Positions 43,003 through 51,780 of a stretch of DNA of 64,000 bases are shown here, piece by piece. Every line of letters starts with the position of its first letter. Positions within the stretch are counted from its first letter, which is position 1. The stretch is from Prorocentrum cordatum. Lineage: Eukaryota; Sar; Dinophyceae; Prorocentrales; Prorocentraceae. A program made the position numbers and the translations under genes. The stretch covers positions 234,199 to 298,198 of the forward strand of contig CAUYUJ010015504.1 of NCBI GenBank assembly GCA_963575745.1. The letters run 5' to 3'. The notes under the pieces were generated by a model, which was given only the letters and a program-made list of their open reading frames with translations, ran no database searches and was not told where the DNA came from.

Positions 43003-43560
43003 GGAGGGGGGGGGGATCGGAAGGGGGGGGGGTGGGCGGGGGGGGGTGGGGGTGGGGTGGGGGGGGGGGGGGGGGCGCGCGGGGTCGTCTCTTCCAAACG
43101 AGGGCCCAACGCCGCAGGATGGTCGGGCACAATGAGGAGGAGGAGGGGGGGGGGGGGGGATGGCGAAGGGGTTAGCGGCGGGGGCAAGACCAAGGGAATC
43201 GGAAGGGGCCAGAGCGGGGTGGAAGGGGGCGCGCGGCGGGGGATGAAGGGATCGGGAAAGGGGGAGGGGGGGAGGAGGAAGGATCGGGGAGGGGGGGGGG
43301 GGGGGGGGGGCGCGCTGGGGAGAAGGGGGGGGGGGGGGGGGGGGGGAGGGTGGGGGGGGGGGGGGGGGGGGGGGGGAGGGGGGCGCGGGCGGGGCGGGAA
43401 GGGGGGGGGGGGGGGGGGGCGGGGAAGGCGGAGAGGGGAGGGGGGGAGGGAGATGCGAAGGACAGAGGGATGAAGAAGGAAGGGGGAGATGATGGGGGGC
43501 GGGTGTGCGGGGTGGGCGGGGGGGGGGGGACTGGCAGGGCGTGGGAGGGGGAATGGGGCG
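43003..43560 (+). repeat. Long G-homopolymer-rich tract
   Basis: About 550 bp of runs of 5 to more than 20 G, interrupted mainly by A, C or T singles. The tract is strongly G-quadruplex-prone. It is interrupted at 43075-43132 by the composite terminal module. Base-level accuracy here may be poor. Confidence 0.9.
43075..43132 (+). repeat. Composite terminal module (locus C)
   Basis: GCGCGCGGGGTCGTCTCTTC, CAAACGAGGGCCCAACGCCG and CAGGATGG. It matches 31337-31390 and 48360-48415 almost base for base, and 45518-45572 in reverse orientation. Confidence 0.85.
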
Positions 43561-43920
43561 AGGGCAGCGCAGAAGCATGAGGCGGCGTCGGTGGAAGGGG
43601 GGCTCGCGGTCACTGGAGACAGGGGAAGGGGAAGAGAAGGAGGATGACGACGAGGAGGAGGAGGAAGAAAGGGGGGGGGCGGGGGAAGGAGGAATAGGCG
43701 GAGGATGGGGAGGGAACAAAGGTAAAAAGGCGGATAAGCAAAAGACACAAGGATAACATGTGGACGAGGAAGAGGAAGAGGGGGCCGTGAATGACCATTG
43801 CATTGCGGCAAGATGAAGGAGGACGAGGACGGGGGGAGGTGGAGGAGGAGGGTTGGAAGTTGGAGGGAGGAGCGATGATGCAGGACTAAAGGGAAGAAGA
43901 GGAGGCCAATGGGAAAACGC
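43561..43920 (+). repeat. GGA/GAAGA-rich low-complexity DNA
   Basis: Purine-rich sequence continuing from the G tract, with AGGAGGAGGAAG words at 43640-43670 and 43830-43850. Confidence 0.75.
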
Positions 43921-43921
43921 G

Positions 43922-45295
43922 CGCCTGTCGTTCAGGGCGCGCCGCCCCATGTCGGCACACCTCTCGCGCGTTTCGTGGCCCTGCGAGGGGCCCCGCCCGA
44001 GGTCCCGGCGGCGCCGCCAGCATGGCGGCGCCGCCTCATTGCGGCGCGCCCCTCGCACATGCTGCGGCCCCATGGGGGCCCCACCTAGGAGGCCAGTGGC
44101 GCCGTCCGCATGACAGCGCCGCCCCACGTCGACACGCCCCCCGCGTGCTCGTGGCCCCATGGGGGGCGGCGCTTGAGGTCCTGGAGACGCCGCCAGCATG
44201 GCGGCGCCGCCAGATTTCGGCACGCCCCTCGCGCGCTTCGCGGCCCCGTCGGGGGCCCCGGCCGAAGTGCCAGCGGCGTCGCCCGCGCGGCAGTGCCTCG
44301 CCATTTCGGCGCACCCCTCACACGCGCCGCGGCCCCATATAAACGGCCAAGGTCACAGTGGCGCTGCCCGCGTGGCAGGGTGGCCACATTGCAGCACACC
44401 CCTAGCACGCATCGCGGCCTCATGTGGGCCTATCGCACGCTTCGTGGCCCCATGATGGGGACCCCACCTGATGCCCAAGTGGCGACGTCAGCGCGGCTGC
44501 GCCGCCCAATTTCGGCACGCGCCTCACGCACTTCGCGGCCCCATGGCGCCGCCCGCAGGGCGGCGCCGCCCCATTTCGGCACTTCCCTCGCGCGTTTCGC
44601 GGCACCACAAGGGGCCCCACCTCAGAGCGCAATGGCGCCGCCCGCATGGCTGCGCAGCCCCATGTCGGCACGCCCCCCACGCGCTTCGTGGCCCCATAGA
44701 GAGCCCGCCCCCGATGTCGCAGTGGCGCCGTCCACGTGGCGGCGCCGCCACATTTCGGAACGCCCCTCACACTTTTCGCGGGCGCATGGGAAGCTCCACC
44801 CATGGCCCCAGCGGCGCCGTCCGCATGGCGCCGCCGCCTTATTTCAGCACACCCTTCTGGCGCTTCGTGGCCCCATGAGGAGCTCCACTTCCCAGCGGCG
44901 CCGCCCGCGTGGCCGCGCCGCTCCATGTCGGCGCATCACGAGCGCGCTTCGTTGCCCCAAATTGAGACACACCCGGGGTCCCAGCGGCGCCGCCCGCATG
45001 GCGGCGCCGCGCCATTTCGTCGCGCCCCACGCGCGCTCCGTGGCCCCATAGGGAGCTCCGCCAAATGACCCAATGGCGCAGTCCGCGCGGCGGCCACCCC
45101 ACCGACGGCCCCCGCGGCCACGTTCGCGCGCGCTCACCGCACATATCGGCACACCCCTCACAAGCTTCGTGGCCCCATGGGGAAGTCCACCGACGGCCCC
45201 AGAGGCTGCTTCCGCACGCGCCCGCCGCACAATGCTTGGCACGCCCTAACGCAGTTCGCGGCCCTACAGGGAGCTCCTCCGAGTTCGGCGCGCAC
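43922..45295 (-). repeat. 90-bp family, diverged inverted array (locus D1), about 15 units
   Basis: Read on the minus strand, units carry GGAGCTCC...ATGGGGCCACGAAGCG, GCGAGGGGTGTGCCGAAATG and GGCGGCGCCGCCATGCGGG. Unit length varies around 85-95 bp with many differences, so it is older than the 29.9-31.3 kb array. Long Arg/Ala/Pro frames on both strands follow from the repeat. Confidence 0.85.
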
Positions 45296-45517
45296 GCGGC
45301 GGTGTTCGCGACTGCATATGGTTAGGGCCTTCGCTAGGCGAGCGCCTCCCCCTCCCATGCCTCGCCCGCTCCCCCCCGTGCCCCGTTTACCCGGCCTGTC
45401 GGCGCCCTCGCGTTCCCCTTGCTCATCGGCATACACCCTTTTTCGCCGTGCAGCGCTTGTCATGTGGATGACCCTCCCCTCCCCATTGCCCGCGCCATCG
45501 TCGCCTGTTTTCCTATG
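45296..45517. other. GC-rich spacer between the D arrays
   Basis: No repeat or gene recognised. It separates the inverted terminal module from the older 90-bp array. Confidence 0.5.
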
Positions 45518-45572
45518 CCATTGCGCGGCACTGGGCCCCCGCTCGGAAGGGGCAGCGCCCCGCGTCTCACTC
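45518..45572 (-). repeat. Composite terminal module, inverted (locus D2)
   Basis: The minus strand reads GTGAGACGCGGGGCGCTG, then CCGAGCGGGGGCCCAGTGCC and GCGCAATGG, a diverged copy of the modules at 43075 and 48360. On this strand it follows a G-rich stretch and a GAT tract, keeping the composite order. Confidence 0.7.
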
Positions 45573-45945
45573 GCCCCTCCCCCCCCCTGCCCCCTCCCAT
45601 TCCTACTCCTGCCCCCTCCTCCGCCATCGCCATCGCCATCGCCGTCGCCACAATCATCGTCAGCTCCGTCATGATCATCGTCGCCATCCGTATCAACACC
45701 ATTACCATCACCATCGCCATCACCACCACCGTCACCAGCAGCATCACCATCGTCATCTTCATTACTGTTAGCATCAACATCGTCATCATCATCGCCACCA
45801 TCCCCCCTTCCCACCAGCAGCACTCATCGTCGCCATCGTCATCGCCATCATCATCAGCGTCGCCATGGTCGCCATCATAACCGTCGCCATCACCATCATC
45901 GTCGCCACCACCGCCGCTATTGTCACCATCATCGCCACCCATGTT
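45573..45945 (-). repeat. G-rich then GAT trinucleotide tract (locus D2)
   Basis: On the plus strand this is CCCCTCCCCCCC (45575-45615), then (CATCGC/CATCAC)n to 45945. On the minus strand it is a GATGGCGATGG microsatellite leading into the G-rich piece and the module. Confidence 0.85.
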
Positions 45946-46175
45946 GACATACCCTTCGCACCATTCGTGGCCCCGCAAGGGGGCCCCACCTCGGGTCCCA
46001 ACGACGCCGCCCGCACGGCGGCGCCGCCCCATTTTGGCGCGCGCAACTCATGCGTTCCGTGGCCCATAGGGAGCCCCACCAAAGGTACCGGAGGCGCCGC
46101 CCGCATCGCGGCGCCGCCCGGTTTCGGCATGCCCCGCGCACATCTATAGCCCCACAGGGAGCTCCACCCAAGGTC
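45946..46175 (-). repeat. 90-bp family, inverted, about 2.5 units (locus D2)
   Basis: Minus-strand units with GGTGGAGCTCCCTGTGGGG (near 46165), GGTGGGGCTCCCTATGGGCC (near 46080) and GGTGGGGCCCCCTTGCGGGG (near 45990). They are the start of the inverted composite that ends at 45518. Confidence 0.85.
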
Positions 46176-46448
46176 TGCCCCCGCATTGGGCGCATGCCCG
46201 CATCGGTGAAGCGATCTGTTCAGCGCGCGGGCCCCCGAGGCCCCGACCCTCCACGTGCCCAGCGCGGGCTTTCCATCCCGAGTCGTCGCTCGACGGCCCC
46301 GGCGGCCTGGTCTGGGCCCCCGCCCCCGGAGGCAACGAACTTCAAAAAAAGCCAGCGATCTTGTTCGCGACGCGCGCATGCCTGGGTTTCGGCCCGGCGG
46401 CGCCAGCGCGCGCAAGGGGGCAGGGGCAAGGGGGGGGGCGCTTTGAAT

Positions 46449-46514
46449 GCGCCGGCCCTGCATTTACGGGCGAGGCCCGCGCCTTCGGAGAAGCAGAGAT
46501 TCTGCGCAGAAGCC
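46449..46514. repeat. Foldback-related sequence
   Basis: GCGCCGGCCCTGCATTTACG, then GAGGCCCGCGCCTTC and GAGAAGC...AGAAGCC. It aligns with the centre and right arm of the foldback element at 8320-8385; the left arm is missing or diverged. Confidence 0.6.
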
Positions 46515-46529
46515 CCCCCCCTCCCTCCC

Positions 46530-46940
46530 CCTGCGCCCCCTCTGCGCGTGTCTGCCGCGCGTCGGCGCGCCCCTTGCACGCCTCGCGGCCCCGGATGAGG
46601 GGCGGGGGGGGGGGCGCCCGAGGTCGCGGCGGCGCCGCCCGCGCGGCGGCGGTGCTCCCCCTCGGCACCCCTCATGCGGTTCGTGGCTCCTCGCGCTGCG
46701 GGGTTGCGCTGGAGGGCGATTGCGCCGGGGGGGGAGAGGGGGGGGGGGGCGCCGAGTTGCACTGGGTGCGCGCGCTGCGGAGGGGGGGGAGGGGGGCGCG
46801 CGCGGAGAGAAGGGGGGGGGGGGGGGGCTGAAGGATTGCGCTGGGCGGCTGCGCTGGGGGGCTGTGCTGGGGGTCTGCGCTGGAGGGTTGCGCCGGGGGG
46901 CGGCGCCGGGCGGTCGCGCTTGGGGGCTGCGTTTTGCGCA
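46530..46940 (+). repeat. GGGGGCGCGC-rich low-complexity DNA
   Basis: G runs, then repeats of GCGCTGGGGG and GGCTGCGCTGGGGG, a short GCGCTGG.GG(G/T)TG unit of about 20 bp at 46830-46935. Long frames on both strands are compositional. Confidence 0.7.
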
Positions 46941-47039
46941 GAGAAAACTTGATTCCAAAGCTGGTTCTCGCAAGAGGGTTAAACTATTCAGCGACGCTGT
47001 GTCTGCATGTCTTACTAGAAGATCTCTTCGCACAAGTTC

Positions 47040-47490
47040 TGAGTGCATAGCCCTGTGGCCCCACGCCCCTACTGTGGCCGTGAAGCCCCATGGGCCCACG
47101 GCCCCGCGACCCCGCGGCCCCATGGCCCCGCGGCCTCGCCGCCCCAGAGCCCCGCGGCCCCATGGGGCCCTATACCCAGAGCCCTTTAGGCACATAGCCC
47201 AATAGGCCCATAGCTCTATAGCCCCAGAGCCATATAGCCCTGCACCCATGTAGCCCTACAGCCTCATCGCCTGACAGCCCTATATCTCTATGGCCATGCA
47301 GCCCTTAGCGCTATGGCCAGATGGCCCCATGGCCATATAGCCTATAGCCCCACAGCCCTATAGCCCAATGCCCCTATAGCCCTATGGTACTCTGGACCTA
47401 AAACCCGATTCCCTTATGGCCATCTATCCCTATGACCGCGTTGCCCTATAGCTTTATAGCCATGTAGCTCCATCGCCCTGTCGGCCGATA
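47040..47490 (+). repeat. GCCCCATGGCCCCGCGGCC / TAGCCCTATAGCCC repeat
   Basis: About 450 bp of irregular 8-10-bp units, first GC-rich (CCCATGGCCCCGCGGCC), then AT-richer (CCCTATAGCCCCATAGCC). Most units contain GCCC followed by a palindromic tetramer such as TATA, CATG or CGCG. Confidence 0.85.
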
Positions 47491-47494
47491 GGCG

Positions 47495-47665
47495 CGTGCG
47501 AACCCAGCCGCTGGGGCCTTCGGTGGAGCTGCCTATAGGGCCACGAAACGTGTGGGAGGTATGCCGAAATTGGTGCGGCGGGCGCGTGCGAACGCAGCCA
47601 CTGGGGCCGTCGGTGGGGCCCCCTGTGGGGGCACTAAACGCGCGAGGAGTGCGCCGAAGGTAATG
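47495..47665 (+). repeat. 90-bp family, two units (locus E)
   Basis: GGTGGAGCTGCCTATAGGGC (47522) and GGTGGGGCCCCCTGTGGGGG (47610), followed by CACGAAACGTGTGGGAGG and CACTAAACGCGCGAGGAG. Confidence 0.85.
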
Positions 47666-47775
47666 GCGATGATTGTGATGATGGCGGCGATGGCGATGGC
47701 GATGGTGGCGATGATGGCGGCCATGGTCGCGGCGGCGATGGCGATGGCGACGGCGGTCGCGAAGGCGACGTCGGG
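47666..47775 (+). repeat. GAT/GCG trinucleotide tract (locus E)
   Basis: ATGGCGATGATTGTGATGAT then GGCGATGGCGATGG repeats, directly after the 90-bp units. Confidence 0.9.
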
Positions 47776-48355
47776 GACGCGCGGGGGGCAAGGGCAGGGT
47801 GGGGGAGGGGGGGTGGGGGGCGGGCGGAAGAGGAGGGGGATCAGAAGGAGGAGGGGGGGTAGGAGGGAGGAGGAGGGGGAGGAGGAGGAGGAGGTGGAGG
47901 AGGAGGAGGGGGAATATGAGGAGAAGGAGAAGGAGGAGGAAAGAGGGGGAGGAAGAGAAGGAGGAGGAGGAGGAGGAGGAGGAGGAGGGCGGGGAGGAGG
48001 GGGGCAGTAGGGGTAGGAGGAGAAGGAGGAGGAGGGGAGAGGAGGCGGAAGGAGGAGGAGGAGGAGGAGGAGGAGGAGGAGGAGGAGGAGGAGGAGGAGG
48101 AGGAAGAGGAGGAGGAGAGAGGAGGAGGAGGAGGAGGAGAGGAGGGGGAGGGGGGGGGGGAGGAGGAGGTGGAGGAGGTGAAGAGGAGGAGGGGGGGGGG
48201 GAAGAGGAGGAGGAGGAGGAGGAGGAGGAGGAGGAGGGGGAGGATGGGGGGGGGGGAGGGGGGGGAGGAGGAGGAGGAGAAGGAGGGAAAGGAAGAGGAG
48301 GAGTAGGAGGGGGGATGGGGAGGAGCGGGGCGAGCAGGAGGAGGGGGGGGGAGGA
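47776..48355 (+). repeat. G/GGA-rich tract (locus E)
   Basis: About 580 bp, first GGGGGAGG-type, then long (GGA)n with G runs. It yields poly-Gly/Arg and Leu/Ser/Pro frames that are not genes. Confidence 0.95.
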
Positions 48356-48359
48356 AGGA

Positions 48360-48416
48360 AGGGCGCGCGGGGCTCCGTCTCTTCAACGCGACAACCCAAC
48401 GCCGCAGGATGGCGGG
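48360..48416 (+). repeat. Composite terminal module (locus E)
   Basis: GGGCGCGCGGGGCTCCGTCT, CTTCAACGCGACAACCCAAC and GCCGCAGGATGG. It closes the best-preserved full composite in the window (47495-48416). Confidence 0.85.
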
Positions 48417-48642
48417 GGGAACCACGAATCCAACGACCCACAGCCCCATGCAAGCGCGCCCCTGGCTGCCTGAACACCTCCCGGCGCCGCCGCCCCGCGC
48501 GGGCGGGGGGCGCAGGCCGCGCCAGGCAAGCCGAGTTGGAGGGCGCGGCAACGACGCGGGGGATGCGACGCACATGCGCGCCACTGCATTCAAGGGCCTC
48601 GACTGTAGGGGGGGCGGGTGAGCGTAAGCCTGCACGGTGGTT

Positions 48643-49059
48643 TCATAAAGCACGCGATGTTATTGCGATGCTACCTGCGCTGCGCGCGAATCCACGCCCA
48701 GCTTCAGAATTGTCGCGCAGCTCGGGCAAAGCACATGCGTTTGGGGCAACCAGGGCAACATTGAAAAACTTGTCATCGGTATCTGAACTTACTGCGTGCT
48801 GCCTATAAATCGAGGCCATCCGTACTTGCCCCCAAGACTGGGCATCAGCGGTGAGCAGAACCCGAACTAAGAAACGCTGTGCCAACGCAAACGTACCTGG
48901 ACCTGCTGGCTGCCATGCCCTCCTGGCTGTGGCCAGCTTCTGCGGGTTATAGCTGAGGGGCGGCGTGCTGCTGCGGTGGCCAACGAACGCGCTGGCGGGC
49001 AGAACCAGCTCATCTGGAAAGTCGGCCACATCTGCAGGTTCGAAGTCAGTGGGCGCCAT
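48643..49059 (-). CDS. Hypothetical protein N-terminal exon
   Basis: The minus-strand ATG at 49059 opens MAPTDFEPADVADFPDELVL, PASAFVGHRSSTPPLSYNPQ and KLATARRAWQPAGP. At 48897/48896 the sequence reads CCAG|GTACGT, a strong 5' splice-site match. The first exon probably ends there after about 54 codons, although the frame stays open to 48643 (138 codons). The acidic N-terminus and mixed composition look like real protein. Family not recognised. Other minus-strand exon-like frames follow upstream to 51.4 kb. Confidence 0.45.
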   Translation of the reverse strand: MAPTDFEPADVADFPDELVLPASAFVGHRSSTPPLSYNPQKLATARRAWQPAGPGTFALAQRFLVRVLLTADAQSWGQVRMASIYRQHAVSSDTDDKFFNVALVAPNACALPELRDNSEAGRGFARSAGSIAITSRAL

Positions 49060-49343
49060 TCTCGGATGCCGTGGTTTAAGGGTGTAATTGCCAATGCCTT
49101 AAGAGAAGTGTTCGTCCGCTTTCCATGTCTAGCACTGCGGGGCACGTTGTCGCGACAGTCGTTAAAGTAGGGCTGGAGCAGGGAAGTGCAAAGCACTACG
49201 ACAGCAGCAACAACGACACGACGCGAGTGACACGACATCCTGCGCAATACAACGAACACGCGTTGAAGCATGCATGCGCAACTTAGGGGCGCAGAACTTT
49301 CGATGGAGACGAGAACGTCACATAATCAGTTTATGGCAACCCT

Positions 49344-49628
49344 TTATGCCGAACCCAGTGTTGACAAGCTACTGCTCATGAGCGCATGAAAGCAAGGGCG
49401 CCGCACTGCAATGCAGTGCATGGAATGCCTGGCAGGGGCAGAAGCGATGCTGCAAGCTGAGCGGTGTCCTCCAATGATAACGACGTCGCCACGTGGTGGC
49501 GCATCGCTGCCACGTAACCCGACGAGATTACGATTGGGAAGGTAACTGTTGGCCTGTGAGATATCAAACGGCCCACTGGACGATGCGCCAATTGAAATGA
49601 ACAACTGCTTCGCCAACCCAGCGTGCAC
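49344..49628 (-). CDS. Hypothetical exon-like ORF
   Basis: The minus-strand frame reads HAGLAKQLFISIGASSSGPF, DISQANSYLPNRNLVGLRGS and DAPPRGDVVIIGGHRSACSI before a TAA at 49344. Amino-acid usage is protein-like, but a second minus-strand frame is open over the same bases. No domain recognised. Confidence 0.3.
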   Translation of the reverse strand: MHAGLAKQLFISIGASSSGPFDISQANSYLPNRNLVGLRGSDAPPRGDVVIIGGHRSACSIASAPARHSMHCIAVRRPCFHALMSSSLSTLGSA

Positions 49629-49872
49629 GGGGATTGCGCGCGACCCCTACAGAACCATTGCATCCCAAACCTGCGCGGCCTCACCTATACGCGATTGCAG
49701 CGCGTCTGGGCTGGCGCTGAGAAGCCTAGCCCATGTCCGCGGAGGCGTTTGCGGCATGGGATTCCATGGCTTGGCGCGTGCGAGCCAATAAGAATAACTG
49801 CAATTCGTCGGATTCATCTAATGCTCCAGAACGTGGGACATCGAACTCCTGAACGGGCTCGCACAGCCCATT

Positions 49873-50157
49873 CTAAACAAACATGTGGGCATGTGCAAGG
49901 CTGCCCTGCGTTGCGGCGACGATCGCGTTAATCGCCCATCCCTCAACATGCAACTCGCCGTGCATCTTAAAAAGGAAGCCTGTCGACTGAAGCTGTTTGA
50001 ACTTCGCGACATGTGTAGGCACGTGCGGCCGCTGATGCAGCAGCAACGCATCATGCGCAGACTCTCTACACATGCAACCTACTTTTCTTTGCACATACAT
50101 ACTGCTACACCCGTGCCGTGCTGATGCGTGGGACATGCAAGTACCTGGGGCAAGCAC
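49873..50157 (-). CDS. Hypothetical exon-like ORF
   Basis: The C-terminal half of this minus-strand frame reads AKFKQLQSTGFLFKMHGELH and VEGWAINAIVAATQGSLAHA. The N-terminal half is Cys/His-rich (MLAPGTCMSHASARHGCSSM) and may be read-through of an intron. Unknown function. Confidence 0.3.
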   Translation of the reverse strand: MLAPGTCMSHASARHGCSSMYVQRKVGCMCRESAHDALLLHQRPHVPTHVAKFKQLQSTGFLFKMHGELHVEGWAINAIVAATQGSLAHAHMFV

Positions 50158-50318
50158 ATGAGACTACCCCCTGCAATCTGGCCACGCGATATGGAATCGG
50201 AGAGGCCCCTCTGGATTGGAATGCGCCTCGATGAAGCGCCTGCGATGGTCGCGCAATCGTTGATCTATTGTGAATTGTGAACGCATACAGTTCTTGTTAA
50301 ACGCGCGCATCAGCATCG

Positions 50319-50540
50319 TCAAAGTTTCGAAGAAAGCCCCTTTCTCGCCTCGCCCCCATCATCTGCGACACGCCTGTGCTGCGCCATCACGGACCACGGG
50401 TCTTCGCCAGATGTGTAAAACTGGAACAAGAATGCTGCCAATATGGCATGCCAGAGCCCGTCGATGTCGAGGCCCCCGTCGCATTTGGCCCACCGGCGGC
50501 GCGCGTCTACGCGAGGCCCCGGCCGCGCCTTGTAAAACTG
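50319..50540 (-). CDS. Exon-like segment downstream of the retropepsin-like exon
   Basis: The frame reads ARPGPRVDARRRWAKCDGGL, DIDGLWHAILAAFLFQFYTS, GEDPWSVMAQHRRVADDGGE and ARKGLSSKL. It has no ATG, overlaps the end of the preceding protease-like frame by about 30 bp in another phase, and has G/C-rich third positions. It probably continues the same protein after a frameshift or splice. Family not recognised. Confidence 0.4.
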   Translation of the reverse strand, partial: QFYKARPGPRVDARRRWAKCDGGLDIDGLWHAILAAFLFQFYTSGEDPWSVMAQHRRVADDGGEARKGLSSKL

Positions 50541-50782
50541 ATCAGAACAAGGCGCATTGCTTCAGCGCTGTCCAATAGGGGGTCGGCAGCCTCATTCGCG
50601 TCGCGCGCGATCTCGAGGGCGAGGTCCTTCAAGATAGAGTGAGACGCACCAGAGTCAATGACTATGCTGATTGTCTCTTTCAGTTCCCTCCAGTTCTTGC
50701 CACTCGCAGAGGGCGCCCTGCGAAACCGACGTAGAAGCAGCGTGTCACATGTGACCAGGCAATTTCTTTTACATGCTCCCAT
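50507..50782 (-). CDS. Retropepsin-like aspartic protease fragment
   Basis: The 91-codon minus-strand frame contains ETISIVIDSGASHSILKDLA. The hydrophobic-hydrophobic-D-S-G-A-S/T sequence is the active-site signature of retropepsin-type proteases, including those of LTR retrotransposons and domesticated copies; the usual sequel is a small or hydrophobic run, here HSILKDL. The second half of the fold, with its flap and ILG-type strand, is not seen. Upstream residues are Arg-rich (LLLRRFRRAPSASGKNWREL). No RT or integrase lies within several kb, so this is either an isolated fragment or a host retropepsin-like exon. Confidence 0.4.
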   Translation of the reverse strand: MGACKRNCLVTCDTLLLRRFRRAPSASGKNWRELKETISIVIDSGASHSILKDLALEIARDANEAADPLLDSAEAMRLVLISFTRRGRGLA

Positions 50783-50847
50783 ACTATTAATCTAGCAGTT
50801 GCTTATGCGATGTGGCGGATCTCTGAACAAACAGAACCCTGGAACCT

Positions 50848-51384
50848 CTATGAAGCAAGTGCCAAAAAAGTGAACAAGTTGCCCGGTCTGCGCCAGCTGC
50901 TAAAATCAACGCGCGCGCGCCGCAAAGCAGCGTCGAGGACCCACGTAGACCGAGCCGCGGGCGCATCCCAATTGAAATGCCGCCCTTTTTCCTGATCCCA
51001 GCACCGCGGCGTCGACGGGCCCGGCCCGTCGATTTGGCACGACTGCCAGATGGCAGTTGCCCAGAAGGGTACATTTTGAAACGAACTGGCAAACGGCGCG
51101 ATGCAGTGCGCCTTCGTCGCTGCGCCTGCAGGCTTGCGGAGACGAGTTTTGCCCCTGGCGCCTCGCCGGCGCAATGCTGCGGCGCCCAGATTGGCCAGGG
51201 CAGCCGACCGATCCATAAGGGCGCTTTGATATGCCAGCGCCGCTATTGGCGTGGCTGTAGTCGTTCCACCCGACTGGTAATGGATCGCGAGCACTTGCTT
51301 ACAAGACACCCTGGACGCATCGCATCCGTCGCGAACGATTGCCTGGGCGACCGCCAGCAAGCGTCGATGTGCGCGGAACGGCAT
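50848..51384 (-). CDS. Hypothetical ORF upstream of the protease-like exon
   Basis: A 178-codon minus-strand frame from ATG 51384: MPFRAHRRLLAVAQAIVRDG, LMDRSAALANLGAAALRRRG, SFQNVPFWATAIWQSCQIDG and STWVLDAALRRARVDFSSWR. A 204-codon plus-strand frame overlaps it (50977-51591), so one is spurious. The minus strand is favoured because its neighbours on both sides are minus-strand. No domain recognised. Confidence 0.3.
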   Translation of the reverse strand: MPFRAHRRLLAVAQAIVRDGCDASRVSCKQVLAIHYQSGGTTTATPIAALAYQSALMDRSAALANLGAAALRRRGARGKTRLRKPAGAATKAHCIAPFASSFQNVPFWATAIWQSCQIDGPGPSTPRCWDQEKGRHFNWDAPAARSTWVLDAALRRARVDFSSWRRPGNLFTFLALAS

Positions 51385-51780
51385 TTCAGCAGATGCAGAG
51401 CAACCGTCTTCAGAAGAACGCCGCTCTCAAACTGGCTAAAGCACCCACTGTGCGCAATCTCCTCGGGGGGGAGTGACAGGCCCCCAACGCGCGCGCGCGC
51501 CAATGGGCCCCTCTCACCGAGAGGGAGAAGGCACCCGGCGAAGGACACAACCCAATGCAGCTGCGAGCGCCGCGCGGCAAGCGGAAATTAACGGAGGGAG
51601 AAGAAAGATAGCAGAAAAGCAACATGATGATACTGTACTCTTCAGGAAAAAAAAGCATTCTGAATTTGCTGAGCGATTAGCGCTGCAGCTGCAATGTCGG
51701 TGCTACGGTTAATAAGTATTCCCGGTGGGCATGCTGCAGATGCGACGTGGCCCGCGCGCCGCGGTCCAAGCGGACTCTGA

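Noticed and set aside
42757-44304. 515-codon minus-strand Pro-rich frame
   Set aside because: It runs through GAT, G and 90-bp repeats; polyproline is the complement of G runs.
47533-48573. 346-codon Pro/Leu/Ser frame and antisense Glu/Arg/Gly frames
   Set aside because: Products of the GGA tract, open in all frames.
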